From an uncultured Prevotellaceae bacterium (GTDB lineage Bacteria; Bacteroidota; Bacteroidia; Bacteroidales; Bacteroidaceae): a stretch of DNA of 64,000 bases. The notes under the pieces were generated by a model that was not told where the DNA came from, searched no databases, and was given only the letters and a program-made list of their open reading frames with translations. The first letter of the stretch is position 1. Every line of letters starts with the position of its first letter. This document shows, in pieces, positions 10,123-19,500 of this stretch. The stretch is from contig ONOG01000006.1 in assembly GCA_900319385.1 (NCBI GenBank), forward strand, positions 27,216 through 91,215. The letters run 5' to 3'. A program made the position numbers and the translations under genes.

Positions 10123-10971
10123 ATGAAACAGTTCACCCACTCTTTCCTCGTAGGTCGCAACCGAGTTGCGACAGCAGCGCTATGTCTGCTGCTCAGCCTT
10201 TTCCTCGCCCCTACCCTCGCCCATGCACAGGCCGACACCCTCTACGCCAAGCGCAACGTGCTGCCTGGCAACTACGACTTCTGGCTCTATACGCCCGAGG
10301 GCTACGAACACCTCGACTCACTGCCCGTCGTCTATTTCCTGCACGGCGCCAGTCTGTGCGGCCACGACCTCAACCGCGTGCGCCGCTACGGACCCTTGCA
10401 GGCCGTGCAGATGGGTCGCAAGATTCCCGCCATCATCATCGCGCCGCAAAACCCTGGCGGGGCATGGAAACCCGATAAACTGCTCGAAATCCTCGACTGG
10501 ACCCTCCAGAACTACCGCGCCGACTCCACCCGTGTGTACGTGCTCGGCATGAGTCTGGGCGGCTATGGCACGATGGACTTCTGCGGCACCTATCCCGACC
10601 GCATCGCCGCCGGCATGGCGCTGTGCGGCGGCACGACGCTGAAGGACTGGCAGGGACTGGGTCAGTTGCCGTTCTGGATCCTGCACGGCACAGCCGACCG
10701 CGCCGTCGGTATTCAGCAGTCGAAGCGTGTGGTCAACGAACTGCTGGCGCAGCACCACGACGAGCGTCTGCGCTACGACTGGATGCCAGGTGCCTCGCAC
10801 GGAGCTTTGGCCCGCATCTTCTACCTGCCCAAGACCTACGAATGGTTGTTTGCCCATCGCCTCACCGACGCCTACCGGCCCGTGGAGCGCGACATCCCCA
10901 TCACTACACGCGACTTCCCCATGGCCTACAAGAACCTGACGCGACGCCACAACACGCTCGTGGTGAAGTGA
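10123..10971 (+). CDS. secreted alpha/beta-hydrolase (putative esterase)
   Basis: The start is set at the ATG that follows the consensus promoter, giving 282 residues that begin MKQFTHSFLVGRNR. A signal peptide ends near LAHAQA (about residue 36). The hydrolase core has VVYFLHGASLCGHD (oxyanion region), the nucleophile elbow GMSLGGYG with its serine, the strand ILHGTADRAVG that probably supplies the acid, and PGASHGALARIF for the catalytic histidine. The fold resembles esterase D/PHB-depolymerase-like hydrolases often found with polysaccharide-degrading genes. The substrate is unknown. A cupin lipoprotein gene follows 39 bp later. Confidence 0.85.
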   Translation: MKQFTHSFLVGRNRVATAALCLLLSLFLAPTLAHAQADTLYAKRNVLPGNYDFWLYTPEGYEHLDSLPVVYFLHGASLCGHDLNRVRRYGPLQAVQMGRKIPAIIIAPQNPGGAWKPDKLLEILDWTLQNYRADSTRVYVLGMSLGGYGTMDFCGTYPDRIAAGMALCGGTTLKDWQGLGQLPFWILHGTADRAVGIQQSKRVVNELLAQHHDERLRYDWMPGASHGALARIFYLPKTYEWLFAHRLTDAYRPVERDIPITTRDFPMAYKNLTRRHNTLVVK

Positions 10972-11010
10972 AATTGAAAATTAATAATTAATAATTAAAA
11001 ATTAAAATAG

Positions 11011-11475
11011 ATGAAGCAAAGAAACAACAAGATGCTGACAGGCCTGCTGGCTGTCTGCATTGCAGCCCTGCTGACAGGGTGCCGCACCGTGGAAAGCGGT
11101 AAACAAGCGGCTAAGGTCGAAGCGACCGAACTGATTCGCTCGAGTCAGAGCTGGGACGGCGTCGATCTGCCGGACTATTTCAAAGGAAAACCCGAACTGG
11201 TGGCCATGCGCTACGTCTTTCCTCCAGGCCAGAAACTCGGCTGGCACCACCACGTTGCCATGAACTACGGCGTGCTGATGCAGGGCGAACTGACCATCAT
11301 CGGACGCGACGGAAAAACGAAGGTGGTGCACGAGGGTGAACCGGTCATCGAAATGGTGGGCACCATCCACCACGGCGAGAACCGCGGCAAGAAACCCGCC
11401 ATCCTCTATATGTTCTACCTCTCGCAGAAGGACCTGCCGCTCGCCGTACAGCACCCCGAAATCCCGCTGGAATAA
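11011..11475 (+). CDS. cupin-domain lipoprotein
   Basis: The 154-residue protein begins with a lipoprotein signal (AALLTGC, cysteine near residue 24). A single cupin barrel follows, with motif 1 as PPGQKLGWHHHVAMNYGVLM and motif 2 near PVIEMVGTIHHGENRG, giving several candidate metal-binding histidines. It is probably an envelope-anchored small-molecule binding or isomerase-like protein. The AT-rich linker before it (10976-11008) is a tandem of TAATAAT-type units, and the gene is likely cotranscribed with the upstream esterase. Confidence 0.85.
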   Translation: MKQRNNKMLTGLLAVCIAALLTGCRTVESGKQAAKVEATELIRSSQSWDGVDLPDYFKGKPELVAMRYVFPPGQKLGWHHHVAMNYGVLMQGELTIIGRDGKTKVVHEGEPVIEMVGTIHHGENRGKKPAILYMFYLSQKDLPLAVQHPEIPLE

Positions 11476-11498
11476 GAGGACGCCCTCCCATCACGAAC

Positions 11499-11540
11499 GA
11501 CGCGGATTACACAGAACGAAAAGTCTGTGTAATCCGCGTC
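11499..11540. terminator. bidirectional hairpin between convergent genes
   Basis: A perfect 17-bp stem (GACGCGGATTACACAGA with its complement) and an 8-base loop separates the plus-strand cupin gene from the minus-strand TonB-CTD gene. Confidence 0.85.
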
Positions 11541-11562
11541 AAACGTATAGGCGGCGTACGCG

Positions 11563-12381
11563 TTATCGCATACGGAAAATGACGGGAACCATGAAGTGGA
11601 CGTTGACAGGTTTGCCGTTCTGTATGCCAGGTTTCCACTTGGGCATGGCCTTGACCACACGCACGGCTTCGGCATCGAGCGAAGGATGCACAGAACGTGC
11701 GACTTTGACATCTGTGAGACTTCCGTCTGTCTTGACGACGAACGACACGACGACTTTGCCCTGAATGCCATTCTCCATCGCGTCCACGGGATAGCGAACG
11801 CTGCGAGCCAGGTAAGTCATCAAGGCATCCGAACCGCCAGGGAATTCGGGACGTGCTTCCTCCACTCCTCGGCCGTTTGCATTGCTGCCGCCCTGCGGTG
11901 TAGCTGTCGATGCAAGGCCCTTTACCTTGGAGAAATCGGGTACTCCCACGTTCTTCTCATCACGCTTGAAAGTATGACGTTTGACGGTCAGTGTCTTGGC
12001 ACTGGCGTTGTATTTGATGATAAAGGGCGTGAGGGATTGGAAATACTCTTTGACGTCGTCCCACTTGGCCTGACCATTCTCATCAACGATACCGTCCCAC
12101 TGTGCCATCTCAACTTCGCAGCTCTTCACGGCACGCAGCTGCCCGTCGCTCACTTCACAGAGATAGGCGGTGCCGCCATCGTAACCGTCCTCACTGCCCC
12201 AATTCTCTTGAACTACCAGCTGGTCGCCGGCCATCCAAAACTCCAGCGCACCGGTTCCGTCGGCTGTGTTGCAGAAATAGTAATAACTCAAAACCTCAGA
12301 CGTGACTTTGTCACCCGTCTGTGCCTGCATGCCTATTGCCACGAGCATCAAAGCGCAGGCTGTCATCATCATTTTCTTCAT
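11563..12381 (-). CDS. secreted protein with TonB C-terminal domain
   Basis: The start is the ATG giving MKKMMMTACALMLVAIG (272 residues); the longer frame would use a TTG. The protein has a signal peptide ending at MQAQ and a middle region of about 130 residues of unknown fold. The C-terminal 90 residues have the energy-transducer TonB pattern: PGGSDALMTYL, IQGKVVVSFVVKTDGSL, then LDAEAVRVVKAMPKWKPG and PVNVHFMVPVIF. The proline-rich stalk and retained membrane anchor of a classical TonB are missing, so it may act in the periplasm as a binding rather than a force-transducing protein. It lies 24 bp after the BNR_4 gene and is probably cotranscribed. Confidence 0.82.
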   Translation of the reverse strand: MKKMMMTACALMLVAIGMQAQTGDKVTSEVLSYYYFCNTADGTGALEFWMAGDQLVVQENWGSEDGYDGGTAYLCEVSDGQLRAVKSCEVEMAQWDGIVDENGQAKWDDVKEYFQSLTPFIIKYNASAKTLTVKRHTFKRDEKNVGVPDFSKVKGLASTATPQGGSNANGRGVEEARPEFPGGSDALMTYLARSVRYPVDAMENGIQGKVVVSFVVKTDGSLTDVKVARSVHPSLDAEAVRVVKAMPKWKPGIQNGKPVNVHFMVPVIFRMR

Positions 12382-12405
12382 ATCTATCAATGGATTTAGT
12401 GTTTG

Positions 12406-15400
12406 CTACCTGATGATTTTACGCCCATTCTGAATATAGACTCCCTTCGGGAGAGCGGACCTATTCCCTTCCACATCCAGTGAGGCAGAGTTGACACGGC
12501 GGCCTGTCAGGTCATACACGCTACCGTCGGTGGCTTGTACTTCGTACTTTGTTCCTCGTACTTCCTGAATAGCATCGGGCACCTGCAGGGTGAGCAGCAC
12601 GTTGTCGAAGCCGATGATTTTCTCCGAACCACTGGAAGTGTGGATGGCGGAGAGGATGACTGTGGTCGAGGCGTCGCCGTCGCTCACAAAGGGGATGCGC
12701 ACTTGCTGCCAGGCTTCACGGTTCTCGAGCGAGGGTGCAGCGATGGTCGTTCCGTTTTCAGACACGACCGACACGGCGACGTCGCCGCCGAGTCCGCTCT
12801 TCCACACGTCAGCCGTCAGTTCGTAGTCGCCGGCAGTCAGACGGACTTCCTGGCGCAGCGTGATGGTCGATGCACCCCAGTTCTGACGAATCCAATAGGT
12901 CTGTTTGCTATCGGAAGAAGGGGCTGGGCGCGAGGCGAAAAAATTACTGAAGTAGAGGTCGCCAGCCTTCAGCGCCGTGAGGTCGTTGTTGTTGCGGTCG
13001 GCATAGTCAATGGTCCACGACTGAGGCACGTAGATGGCGCGGTCGGAGCTGACACCGCTGCCCGACATGACGGAGTAAGGCGCCTCGAAGTCGCCGTTCT
13101 CCAGGGCTGAAGGCAAGGGGCGCTGGTCGTAGGGCAGGCCTTGCAGTTCGCAAATCTCGCGGCGTGTCAGGGCGATGTCGTAGAGACGGAACTGGTCCAT
13201 CGTGCCGCAGAAGTCGATGTTGTCGGCAGCCACGTTCGTGTCCCACCACTGCGTGCGACCGATGTAGTTGCGCGTGTCGGCTGCGAGTTGCTGCAGTTGG
13301 TAGGCTTCGACTTGGTTGGCTGTGCCACTGACCACTTCCACGCCGTCGATGTAGATCTTCGTCGTACGGGTAGCAGCGTCGAAGGTGACAGCGAGCTTGT
13401 ATTCCGTACCCATGGAGAGCTGGGTCGGACTGCTGACCATCGTCGTCGTGCCACCGTTGTACTTCACGCCGGCAGCCAGGGGGTTGGCACGCAAAAAGAC
13501 GCTGTTGCCACTGGCTGAGCCGAAGTCGTAGAGGCGGGGCATCTTTTCCAGACTCTTGGCATTGACCGTGAGCAGAAAGGTGAAGGAGCGCAGGTCGCGC
13601 AGCAGACCTTCGGGCGCTGTGTAGTAGGTGTTGGTCGAAAAACCGGCAGCGGTGTTGGCTGTGAAGTCCATGTCGTCCTTCTCGTAGCGCAGGTTCTGCG
13701 TGATGTCGCGGGGATAGACGGTGACCGTAAAGTCGCGGCTGAAGTCACCACACTGGGCCGTCAGCGTCACCTCGGTCGTGCTGCTGGGCAGGTTGACGAT
13801 GCCGGTGGGGCTGATGAGAGTCGCATCGGCCGAAGTCCATGTGATACTTTTGCCCAAAACGGTGGTGGGCAGGACGATGTCGGTGCGAGCCTCTGCGGGG
13901 AGGGTGATGCGATTGACGGCATCCTCGTCGAGCGCATCTTCGGCCTCGGCCATCAACTGCTTGACGGCAGCCTGAACGGTGACGGGCGACTGGCAGACAT
14001 AAGCGTTGGCGTATGCCAGGGTCGAATGGCCTTCGGGCGAGGGCCATACTCCGAAGATTCTGAGTAATCCGCCGAACATTTCGGACGGTTCAATGACTTG
14101 ATCCACAAAGCCGTTGCGATAGGTTGTGAGCGTGTGTCCGTCGTAGGTGAGGCTGAGCACCCATGTCGTCAGTTTGGTTGGGTGATTGTCGCCACCCGTT
14201 CCGTCGGACTTGGTCGCCCAGTCGTCGCTCGTGAGCAGGCGGTTCTGACTCTTGTACTCAACACCGCCGATTGTGACGACGGGGCACTGGTCGGTGGCAT
14301 CGATGCTGTAGGTCATTTGCAGACCTTTATCAGTGTCCGAAACATTCAAGAGCGTGCCGTAATACTGGTTGGCGTTCATGGCGAAAGCGATGTGCAGCGA
14401 CTGATTGGGACCGAAACACTCGCAGGTCGGTACTACAAGGTCGGGATCCTCCTTCGTCAGTTCTTCTTCCCACCCGAAGTCGCCGCGAATGCTGGTGGGA
14501 AAGCCCAGCGGATACTGGCGCTTGACGATCCAATAATAGTAGTCGCCGTTCATCCAGACGAGGCGCAGCGCACTGTCGCCCGAGCCTGGCAGGATGAAGG
14601 GACGCACGTTGTTCTTCTCCGAGTTGCGGGTCACCTGCTCCGAACCTGCCACGTTGCCGTCGTCGTCGATGGTGTATTTCCAGATTTCGTACACACCGTC
14701 CTTGTTATACGTGCCGTTGGTGGTGGGGATAGACAGGTAGAGGTTGTTGACATTCTCGGGATCGACAGCCATGCCGCCGGAGTAGCACAGTTCGGTCGAG
14801 TTCCAGTTCTTGTGGAACGCATGGCCGCCATACTGCACCCAGGTGCGCCGCCACTCCGAACCCGTCCAGCGGGCATACCAATAGACGTGCGAGGTCTTGG
14901 CGTTGTCGATGTGAGTGTAGGCCACGACAGGGTTCTCATCCTTGTCGAGTGTAATCTGCCACACCCAGTTGCGGATACCGGCCGTGTTGTCAATCACCGT
15001 GAGCGGATAGTTCGTCGCGTAGCTGTCCTGTTTGTTGACGTTGAACACGCCGTCGGCAATCTTCTTCAGCTGATTGCCCTTGATGTCGCGCAGGATGGGG
15101 CCGTTGCCGTGGTTGATGTCGATGACATTGAAGTAGAGCCAGTTGGGGTATTCGTTGTCCGGATGGCCAGTGGTATAGGTCAGGTATATCTTGTCCTTTC
15201 CGTTGCTCTGATACTTGGCATAGGGACGTGCGCCGGTCGATTGCACGATCTGCTTCGGACCGAAGTCGAACGAGCAGTTGTCGTTGGCGTCGGGCATGGT
15301 GAGGCGGGCAATGGTGGGGTGCCAGTTGATGCCTCGCCAGCAGAGGTACCAGTGCGTGGGGTCGTCGCTGAGGATGAAGGGCGAAGGGTACGTCGTGTTC

Positions 15401-15828
15401 TGCGCCGTAGCCAGCCGCTTCTCCTCACCCAGCGCTGTGATGTCACCAGGCTTGCGGCTGATGCGGTAGTAGAATGCCGGCTCGTCCGTGTGACGACTAT
15501 AGATAATAAGTACACGTTCGTCGGGCAGGACGAGGAACGTCGGGTTGTTGTGGTCGTCGGGCTGGAAGTAGGAACGCACGAGCACGTCGGTCTTCTGATG
15601 CTTGATCCAGTCATACTGCGTGGCCTTGATGTTGCCATGCACGTCGATATATCCCACCCAAGAGGCGTCGATGGTTCCAGCCTCATTCTTATAATGCAAA
15701 GCCCGTGGGTCGGCAAACCAGCACCACGCGCCTTCTTCGCTGATGACCGCTCCGTCATAGCATTCTGCCGTCTGTGCACTGGCACTGAGACCACAGAGCA
15801 GGCAGACAGCAAAAAGTAAATATCTCAT
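12406..15828 (-). CDS. secreted BNR_4-family multidomain protein with sorting tail
   Basis: The 1140-residue protein has a signal peptide (MRYLLFAVCLLCGLSASAQ). A beta-propeller region of the BNR_4 type covers roughly residues 20-530 (WCWFADPRALHY, NNPTFLVLPDERVLIIYSRH, YPSPFILSDDPTHWYLCW). An Ig-like segment lies near 640-710, a LamG/concanavalin-like domain near 720-905 (RLYDFGSASGNSVFLR, NYIGRTQWWDT), a second jelly-roll-like domain (ENGDFEAPYS) near 915-1080, and the tail VYDLTGRRV...LPKGVYIQNGRKIIR. BNR_4 propellers include polysaccharide lyases, and the nearby arabinan enzyme suggests pectin side chains as a target, which is inference. A heptamer quartet (12534-12561) encodes the linker just before the tail. 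Confidence 0.85.
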   Translation of the reverse strand: MRYLLFAVCLLCGLSASAQTAECYDGAVISEEGAWCWFADPRALHYKNEAGTIDASWVGYIDVHGNIKATQYDWIKHQKTDVLVRSYFQPDDHNNPTFLVLPDERVLIIYSRHTDEPAFYYRISRKPGDITALGEEKRLATAQNTTYPSPFILSDDPTHWYLCWRGINWHPTIARLTMPDANDNCSFDFGPKQIVQSTGARPYAKYQSNGKDKIYLTYTTGHPDNEYPNWLYFNVIDINHGNGPILRDIKGNQLKKIADGVFNVNKQDSYATNYPLTVIDNTAGIRNWVWQITLDKDENPVVAYTHIDNAKTSHVYWYARWTGSEWRRTWVQYGGHAFHKNWNSTELCYSGGMAVDPENVNNLYLSIPTTNGTYNKDGVYEIWKYTIDDDGNVAGSEQVTRNSEKNNVRPFILPGSGDSALRLVWMNGDYYYWIVKRQYPLGFPTSIRGDFGWEEELTKEDPDLVVPTCECFGPNQSLHIAFAMNANQYYGTLLNVSDTDKGLQMTYSIDATDQCPVVTIGGVEYKSQNRLLTSDDWATKSDGTGGDNHPTKLTTWVLSLTYDGHTLTTYRNGFVDQVIEPSEMFGGLLRIFGVWPSPEGHSTLAYANAYVCQSPVTVQAAVKQLMAEAEDALDEDAVNRITLPAEARTDIVLPTTVLGKSITWTSADATLISPTGIVNLPSSTTEVTLTAQCGDFSRDFTVTVYPRDITQNLRYEKDDMDFTANTAAGFSTNTYYTAPEGLLRDLRSFTFLLTVNAKSLEKMPRLYDFGSASGNSVFLRANPLAAGVKYNGGTTTMVSSPTQLSMGTEYKLAVTFDAATRTTKIYIDGVEVVSGTANQVEAYQLQQLAADTRNYIGRTQWWDTNVAADNIDFCGTMDQFRLYDIALTRREICELQGLPYDQRPLPSALENGDFEAPYSVMSGSGVSSDRAIYVPQSWTIDYADRNNNDLTALKAGDLYFSNFFASRPAPSSDSKQTYWIRQNWGASTITLRQEVRLTAGDYELTADVWKSGLGGDVAVSVVSENGTTIAAPSLENREAWQQVRIPFVSDGDASTTVILSAIHTSSGSEKIIGFDNVLLTLQVPDAIQEVRGTKYEVQATDGSVYDLTGRRVNSASLDVEGNRSALPKGVYIQNGRKIIR
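12534..12561. repeat. heptamer quartet inside a coding linker
   Basis: Four consecutive 7-bp units (CTTGTAC, TTCGTAC, TTTGTTC, CTCGTAC) encode the VRGTKYEVQ linker directly before the sorting tail of the BNR_4 protein. Confidence 0.85.
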
Positions 15829-15858
15829 ACGAACAATATAGATTTTAGTTTAGGCCGA

Positions 15859-15906
15859 AGCGCGGACGTCTCGCCCGCATTAATTGAGGACGGGGACGTC
15901 CGCGCT
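15859..15906. repeat. 12-bp inverted repeat downstream of the YDRSG gene
   Basis: AGCGCGGACGTC and its exact complement are separated by 24 bases. The structure could terminate the 15934-16347 transcript, but no T-run follows, so it may be a dispersed repeat instead. Confidence 0.6.
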
Positions 15907-15933
15907 CCCAGTATTTTTCCCAATTTTCCAGCT

Positions 15934-16347
15934 TTAGCTGAGAGATAAAATATTCTGGAAGAAGAACAGCACGGCTGCCCACTTCTTGTTCACGCCCTGG
16001 GCACGTCCCTTCGAACTGCCGCTGCGGTCATAGACATAGCCGCTGCTGTCGATGCGTCCCAGCTGCGAACCCGAGCGGTCATAGACGTAGTCGCCGCTGA
16101 TGCGGCCCACCTGACTGCCTGAGCGGTCGTAGATATATTCACCACTGATGCGGCCACGCTGGCTGCCCGAACGGTCGTAGATGTAGCCGCTGCTATCGAA
16201 GCGACCCACCTGACTGCCCGAACGATTGTAAACATAACCACTGCTCTCCACCCGTCCGAGCGACGAACCGCTGCGGTCGTAGAGGCTCTGAGCGCTGACC
16301 ACGAGGGGCAGCAACATGCACAACAGTGCAAAAATTGTCCGTTTCAT
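15934..16347 (-). CDS. small secreted protein with YDRSG repeats
   Basis: The ATG giving MKRTIFALLCMLLPLVVSAQ is chosen because the promoter (16374-16404) lies inside the longer frame. After the signal peptide, six imperfect repeats of 17-20 residues follow, each built on YDRSGSQVGRI or a close variant with DSSGY between. The C-terminus (KKWAAVLFFFQNILSLS) is hydrophobic and could insert in a membrane. I do not recognise a named family. Repeats of this kind suggest short beta-hairpins stacked in a solenoid or a binding surface. It stands between two polysaccharide-enzyme genes on the same strand. Confidence 0.8.
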   Translation of the reverse strand: MKRTIFALLCMLLPLVVSAQSLYDRSGSSLGRVESSGYVYNRSGSQVGRFDSSGYIYDRSGSQRGRISGEYIYDRSGSQVGRISGDYVYDRSGSQLGRIDSSGYVYDRSGSSKGRAQGVNKKWAAVLFFFQNILSLS

Positions 16348-16373
16348 AAGCCTTGTTTGTTTAGTTAGCATGG

Positions 16374-16404
16374 CAAAGATACGGATTTCGGCACAGTCTG
16401 CCAA
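16374..16404 (-). promoter_or_regulatory. promoter of the YDRSG-repeat gene
   Basis: On the minus strand TATCTTTG (16374-16381) is preceded at 20 bp by TTG (16402-16404), close to the Bacteroidetes consensus. Confidence 0.7.
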
Positions 16405-16445
16405 GGATTTATCCGTTTTTTTACGAGGGAAAACCCTATAAGAAA

Positions 16446-16473
16446 GTACAAAGAACAAGGGACAAAGTACAAC
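16446..16473. repeat. intergenic heptamer quartet
   Basis: Four units: GTACAAA, GAACAAG, GGACAAA and GTACAAC. They lie just outside the terminator of the arabinan enzyme gene. Confidence 0.85.
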
Positions 16474-16487
16474 GATGTTGAAAAAAA

Positions 16488-16520
16488 AGTCCTCACTGCC
16501 GTTAGTTGCAGCGAGGACTT
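16488..16520 (-). terminator. rho-independent terminator after the GH51-GH43 gene
   Basis: On the minus strand AAGTCCTCGCTGC pairs with GCAGTGAGGACTT across an 8-base loop (one mismatch) and is followed by seven T. Confidence 0.85.
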
Positions 16521-16551
16521 CTTTGTGCTTTTTTGTGCTTTGTACTTGATT

Positions 16552-19500
16552 TTACTCCGTCACAATCCAGCCTTCAGCGTCGAAGGTCATGGGGCGCAGG
16601 AAGAGTTTGGCGCGACCGTTCTGTGCCTTTTCGTAGGCATGGGCGAGGAACCAAGTCTTGCCATCCATGTCGTAGGCTGCGTTGTGACCCACACCGAAGT
16701 AGTCCTGGTTGGGACCGTAGAGCAACGTGCCGCCGCCGTGTGCCATGTCCTGACCCTTCTTGTCGAGGTAGGGGCCCTCCACATTCTTCGAACGTCCATA
16801 GACGGTCTTGTAGGTAGAGCGCTCACCACGGCAGCAGAAGTCGAAGCTGACGAAGAGGTAATAGTAGTCGCCGTGGCGCAGGATGAAGGGAGCCTCGACG
16901 GCATTCGGTCCTGCCTCGATGGTGTCGCGGCCGTTCTCGACCGTCCAGCTGGCCACATCGTTCAGTTCGGCGTGCGTCAGTCGGCGACCCACACGGCGCG
17001 AGATGGTGACGGGTTTTCCCTTCGGAGTCTTGAAGTCCTTCTTCGACAGCTTGACAAGCTGGATGCCGTCCCAGAACGAACCGAAGGTGAGCCAGGGGTT
17101 CCCCTTGTCGTCAACGACGAGGTTGGGGTCGATGGCGTTGAAGTCGTCCTTACCGCGCTGCGAACGGATCACCATGCCCTGGTCTTTCCATCCGAACTGA
17201 GTCGAGGTGGGGTCGAGGGTCTTGTTGGTGGCCAGACCGATGGCAGAGCCATTCTTTCCGAAGGTAGAGCAACTGTAGTATAAGTACCACTGCCCGTTAT
17301 GATAGCTGATGTCGGGTGCCCAAGTGTGGCCGCCATAGCCGCGGACAGCCTCGCGTGCCCACTGCGGGATGGGGTTGAGCACGCCAGGTTCGGGTTTCCA
17401 CTCCTTGAGGTCGGCACTGGAGATGACACCCACACCCATACCGGTCATGAAGAGGTAGTAGCGGCCGTCCTCTCCCTTGGCCATGACGGGGTCGTGAACG
17501 TCGGGATGCTTCGTGTCGAAGCCGAAGCCACGGCGACGCTGGTGGGGCGACTTAGCCTTGATGCGCAGGATGGTGTACGACATCGGGGCGAAGTCGTAGC
17601 TGAAGAGCGAGTCGCCGACGGTGAAGTAGCTCTCGACAGGCGCAATGCGTTTGGGGTCGTCGAAGCTGTTTTCCTCCTCTGCCTTGCCGCTGAGGGTGAT
17701 GGCAGTGGCCTGCGACTGGATTTCCTTTGCCCCCGACAGGCTGAAGCTGCGTTTGTAGTTCTGCTCCGTTCCGTTGACAACCTTGATGACGATTTCGCCT
17801 TTCTGGTCATCGTAGCCAGCCTGGCAGAACAGGCGGGTCGGCGTGGCGGGCTTGGCCTCTGCCACCTTCTCGCCATCGACATAGAGGGTCACGAGCATCG
17901 GTGTGACTTCGAGGCGCAGGTCGTACCAGCGGTCGGCTTCGACCTGATGACGGTTGCGACGGCTGAGGATGTCGGTCGAGCGTCCGCGACGCATGAGCTG
18001 CACGACGGTCTGCGAGTTGTTCCAGCCTGCGATGTTGGCCGTATAGCCGTTGCGACCTTCGGCATCCATGCCGTAGTAGAGGAAGAAGCCTTCGCGGCCG
18101 TCGAGTTTCTTGGCTTGGAGGGCGAGGGTGTAGGAATCGGACTTGAAGTCGGGCAGGAGCGCCATAGTGTGCTGTTCGTCGCTGGTCTGCGTGAGCTGGT
18201 CTGCCTCCACCTTCCAGGTGCCGCGCAGCTGGCGGAAGTCCGCAGGTGAAAGCTGGCGCGACTTGCCGTCGGCGGTGGTCAGTGTGATGTTGCGATAGGT
18301 GGATTGTGTGGCGTAGGTGCCGAGGCCGACCGTACCAGCGGTGAACGGAGCAGGTTCACCACTCGTCGTGGTTTCGCTCACACCGACGTTGTAGGTGGCG
18401 CGGTTTTCGGCCGACATCTTCTGCACGTAGTACGACGCACGGCCGAACACTTGGTCGCTGTCGAAGTGGATGAGGTTGCAGGTCCAGTTGGGCTGGTTGA
18501 CATTCTCAAACAGCGGAGCGTAGGACGACATCTTGACGACGTCGCTATTGCGCTCCATGCCGAGGATGAAGGCAGCCTCGCTCAGTGCGGCGAGCAGATT
18601 GCCCTGCCCCACTCCGGCGTTGCAGGCATATTCGCCCACGTAGATGTCGTGGTTGCGCGGTGCATCGTCGAACAAGTGGTTGTTATTAAAGAAGAAGTTG
18701 GGGTCGCGGTACCAGTGGGGATCGACCATGTAGCGACCAGGCATCTGATCGAGCAGCGGGTCGGTGTGGCCGAGGGTGTTGATAAAGGTGATGCGGGGAT
18801 ATTCAGCCTTGAGCCGGCGGAAGATATAGTTGAAATGCTTCACATACTCCGGTCCTACGTTCTCGTTGCCGATTTCGACATAGCGCAGGGGGAAGGGTGC
18901 TGGGTGGCCGGCGTCGGCACGCATCTTCGCCCACTTGTTCGTCGCAAGGTCGGCAAGGGCATAGTCGATGGCGTCGCGGAAGTCCTGCACCACGGGCTCG
19001 AGCTGTGTGGTGTCGGCGATGTAGTCGCCGTTGCGCACCGAGCACGACATACCGGCATTGTTGACAAACATGGCGTCCATGCCGAGGTCTTCGCAGAACT
19101 GCAGGAACTCATGGTAGCCCATACCCCACGTTGCGAGGTAGCCCCATGTGTCCCATTCGCCGCGGCGTGTCATGGGGTCGCCGAGGGTCTCTTTCCACTT
19201 CACGCGGTTTTCGTACGTCGCACCTTCGACGATGCAGCCGCCTGGCCAGCGCATGAAGCGCGGGTGCAAATCGACCAGCATCTGGGCAATGTCGGGACGC
19301 TGTCCGTTCTTACGTCCCTTGAAGGTGTTCTGTGGGAACAGGCTGACGTAGTCAATCAGCACGGTGCCCTGTCCGCCGAACTCCAGACGGAGCTGTCCCT
19401 GGCCGGTAGTGGCGGTCGAAGTGAGCACAGCGGTCAGTTCGGTCCACTGCTTCCACTTCTTCGCCTTGAAGCTGACACTGCCGAGGTCGCGGCCCTGCTC

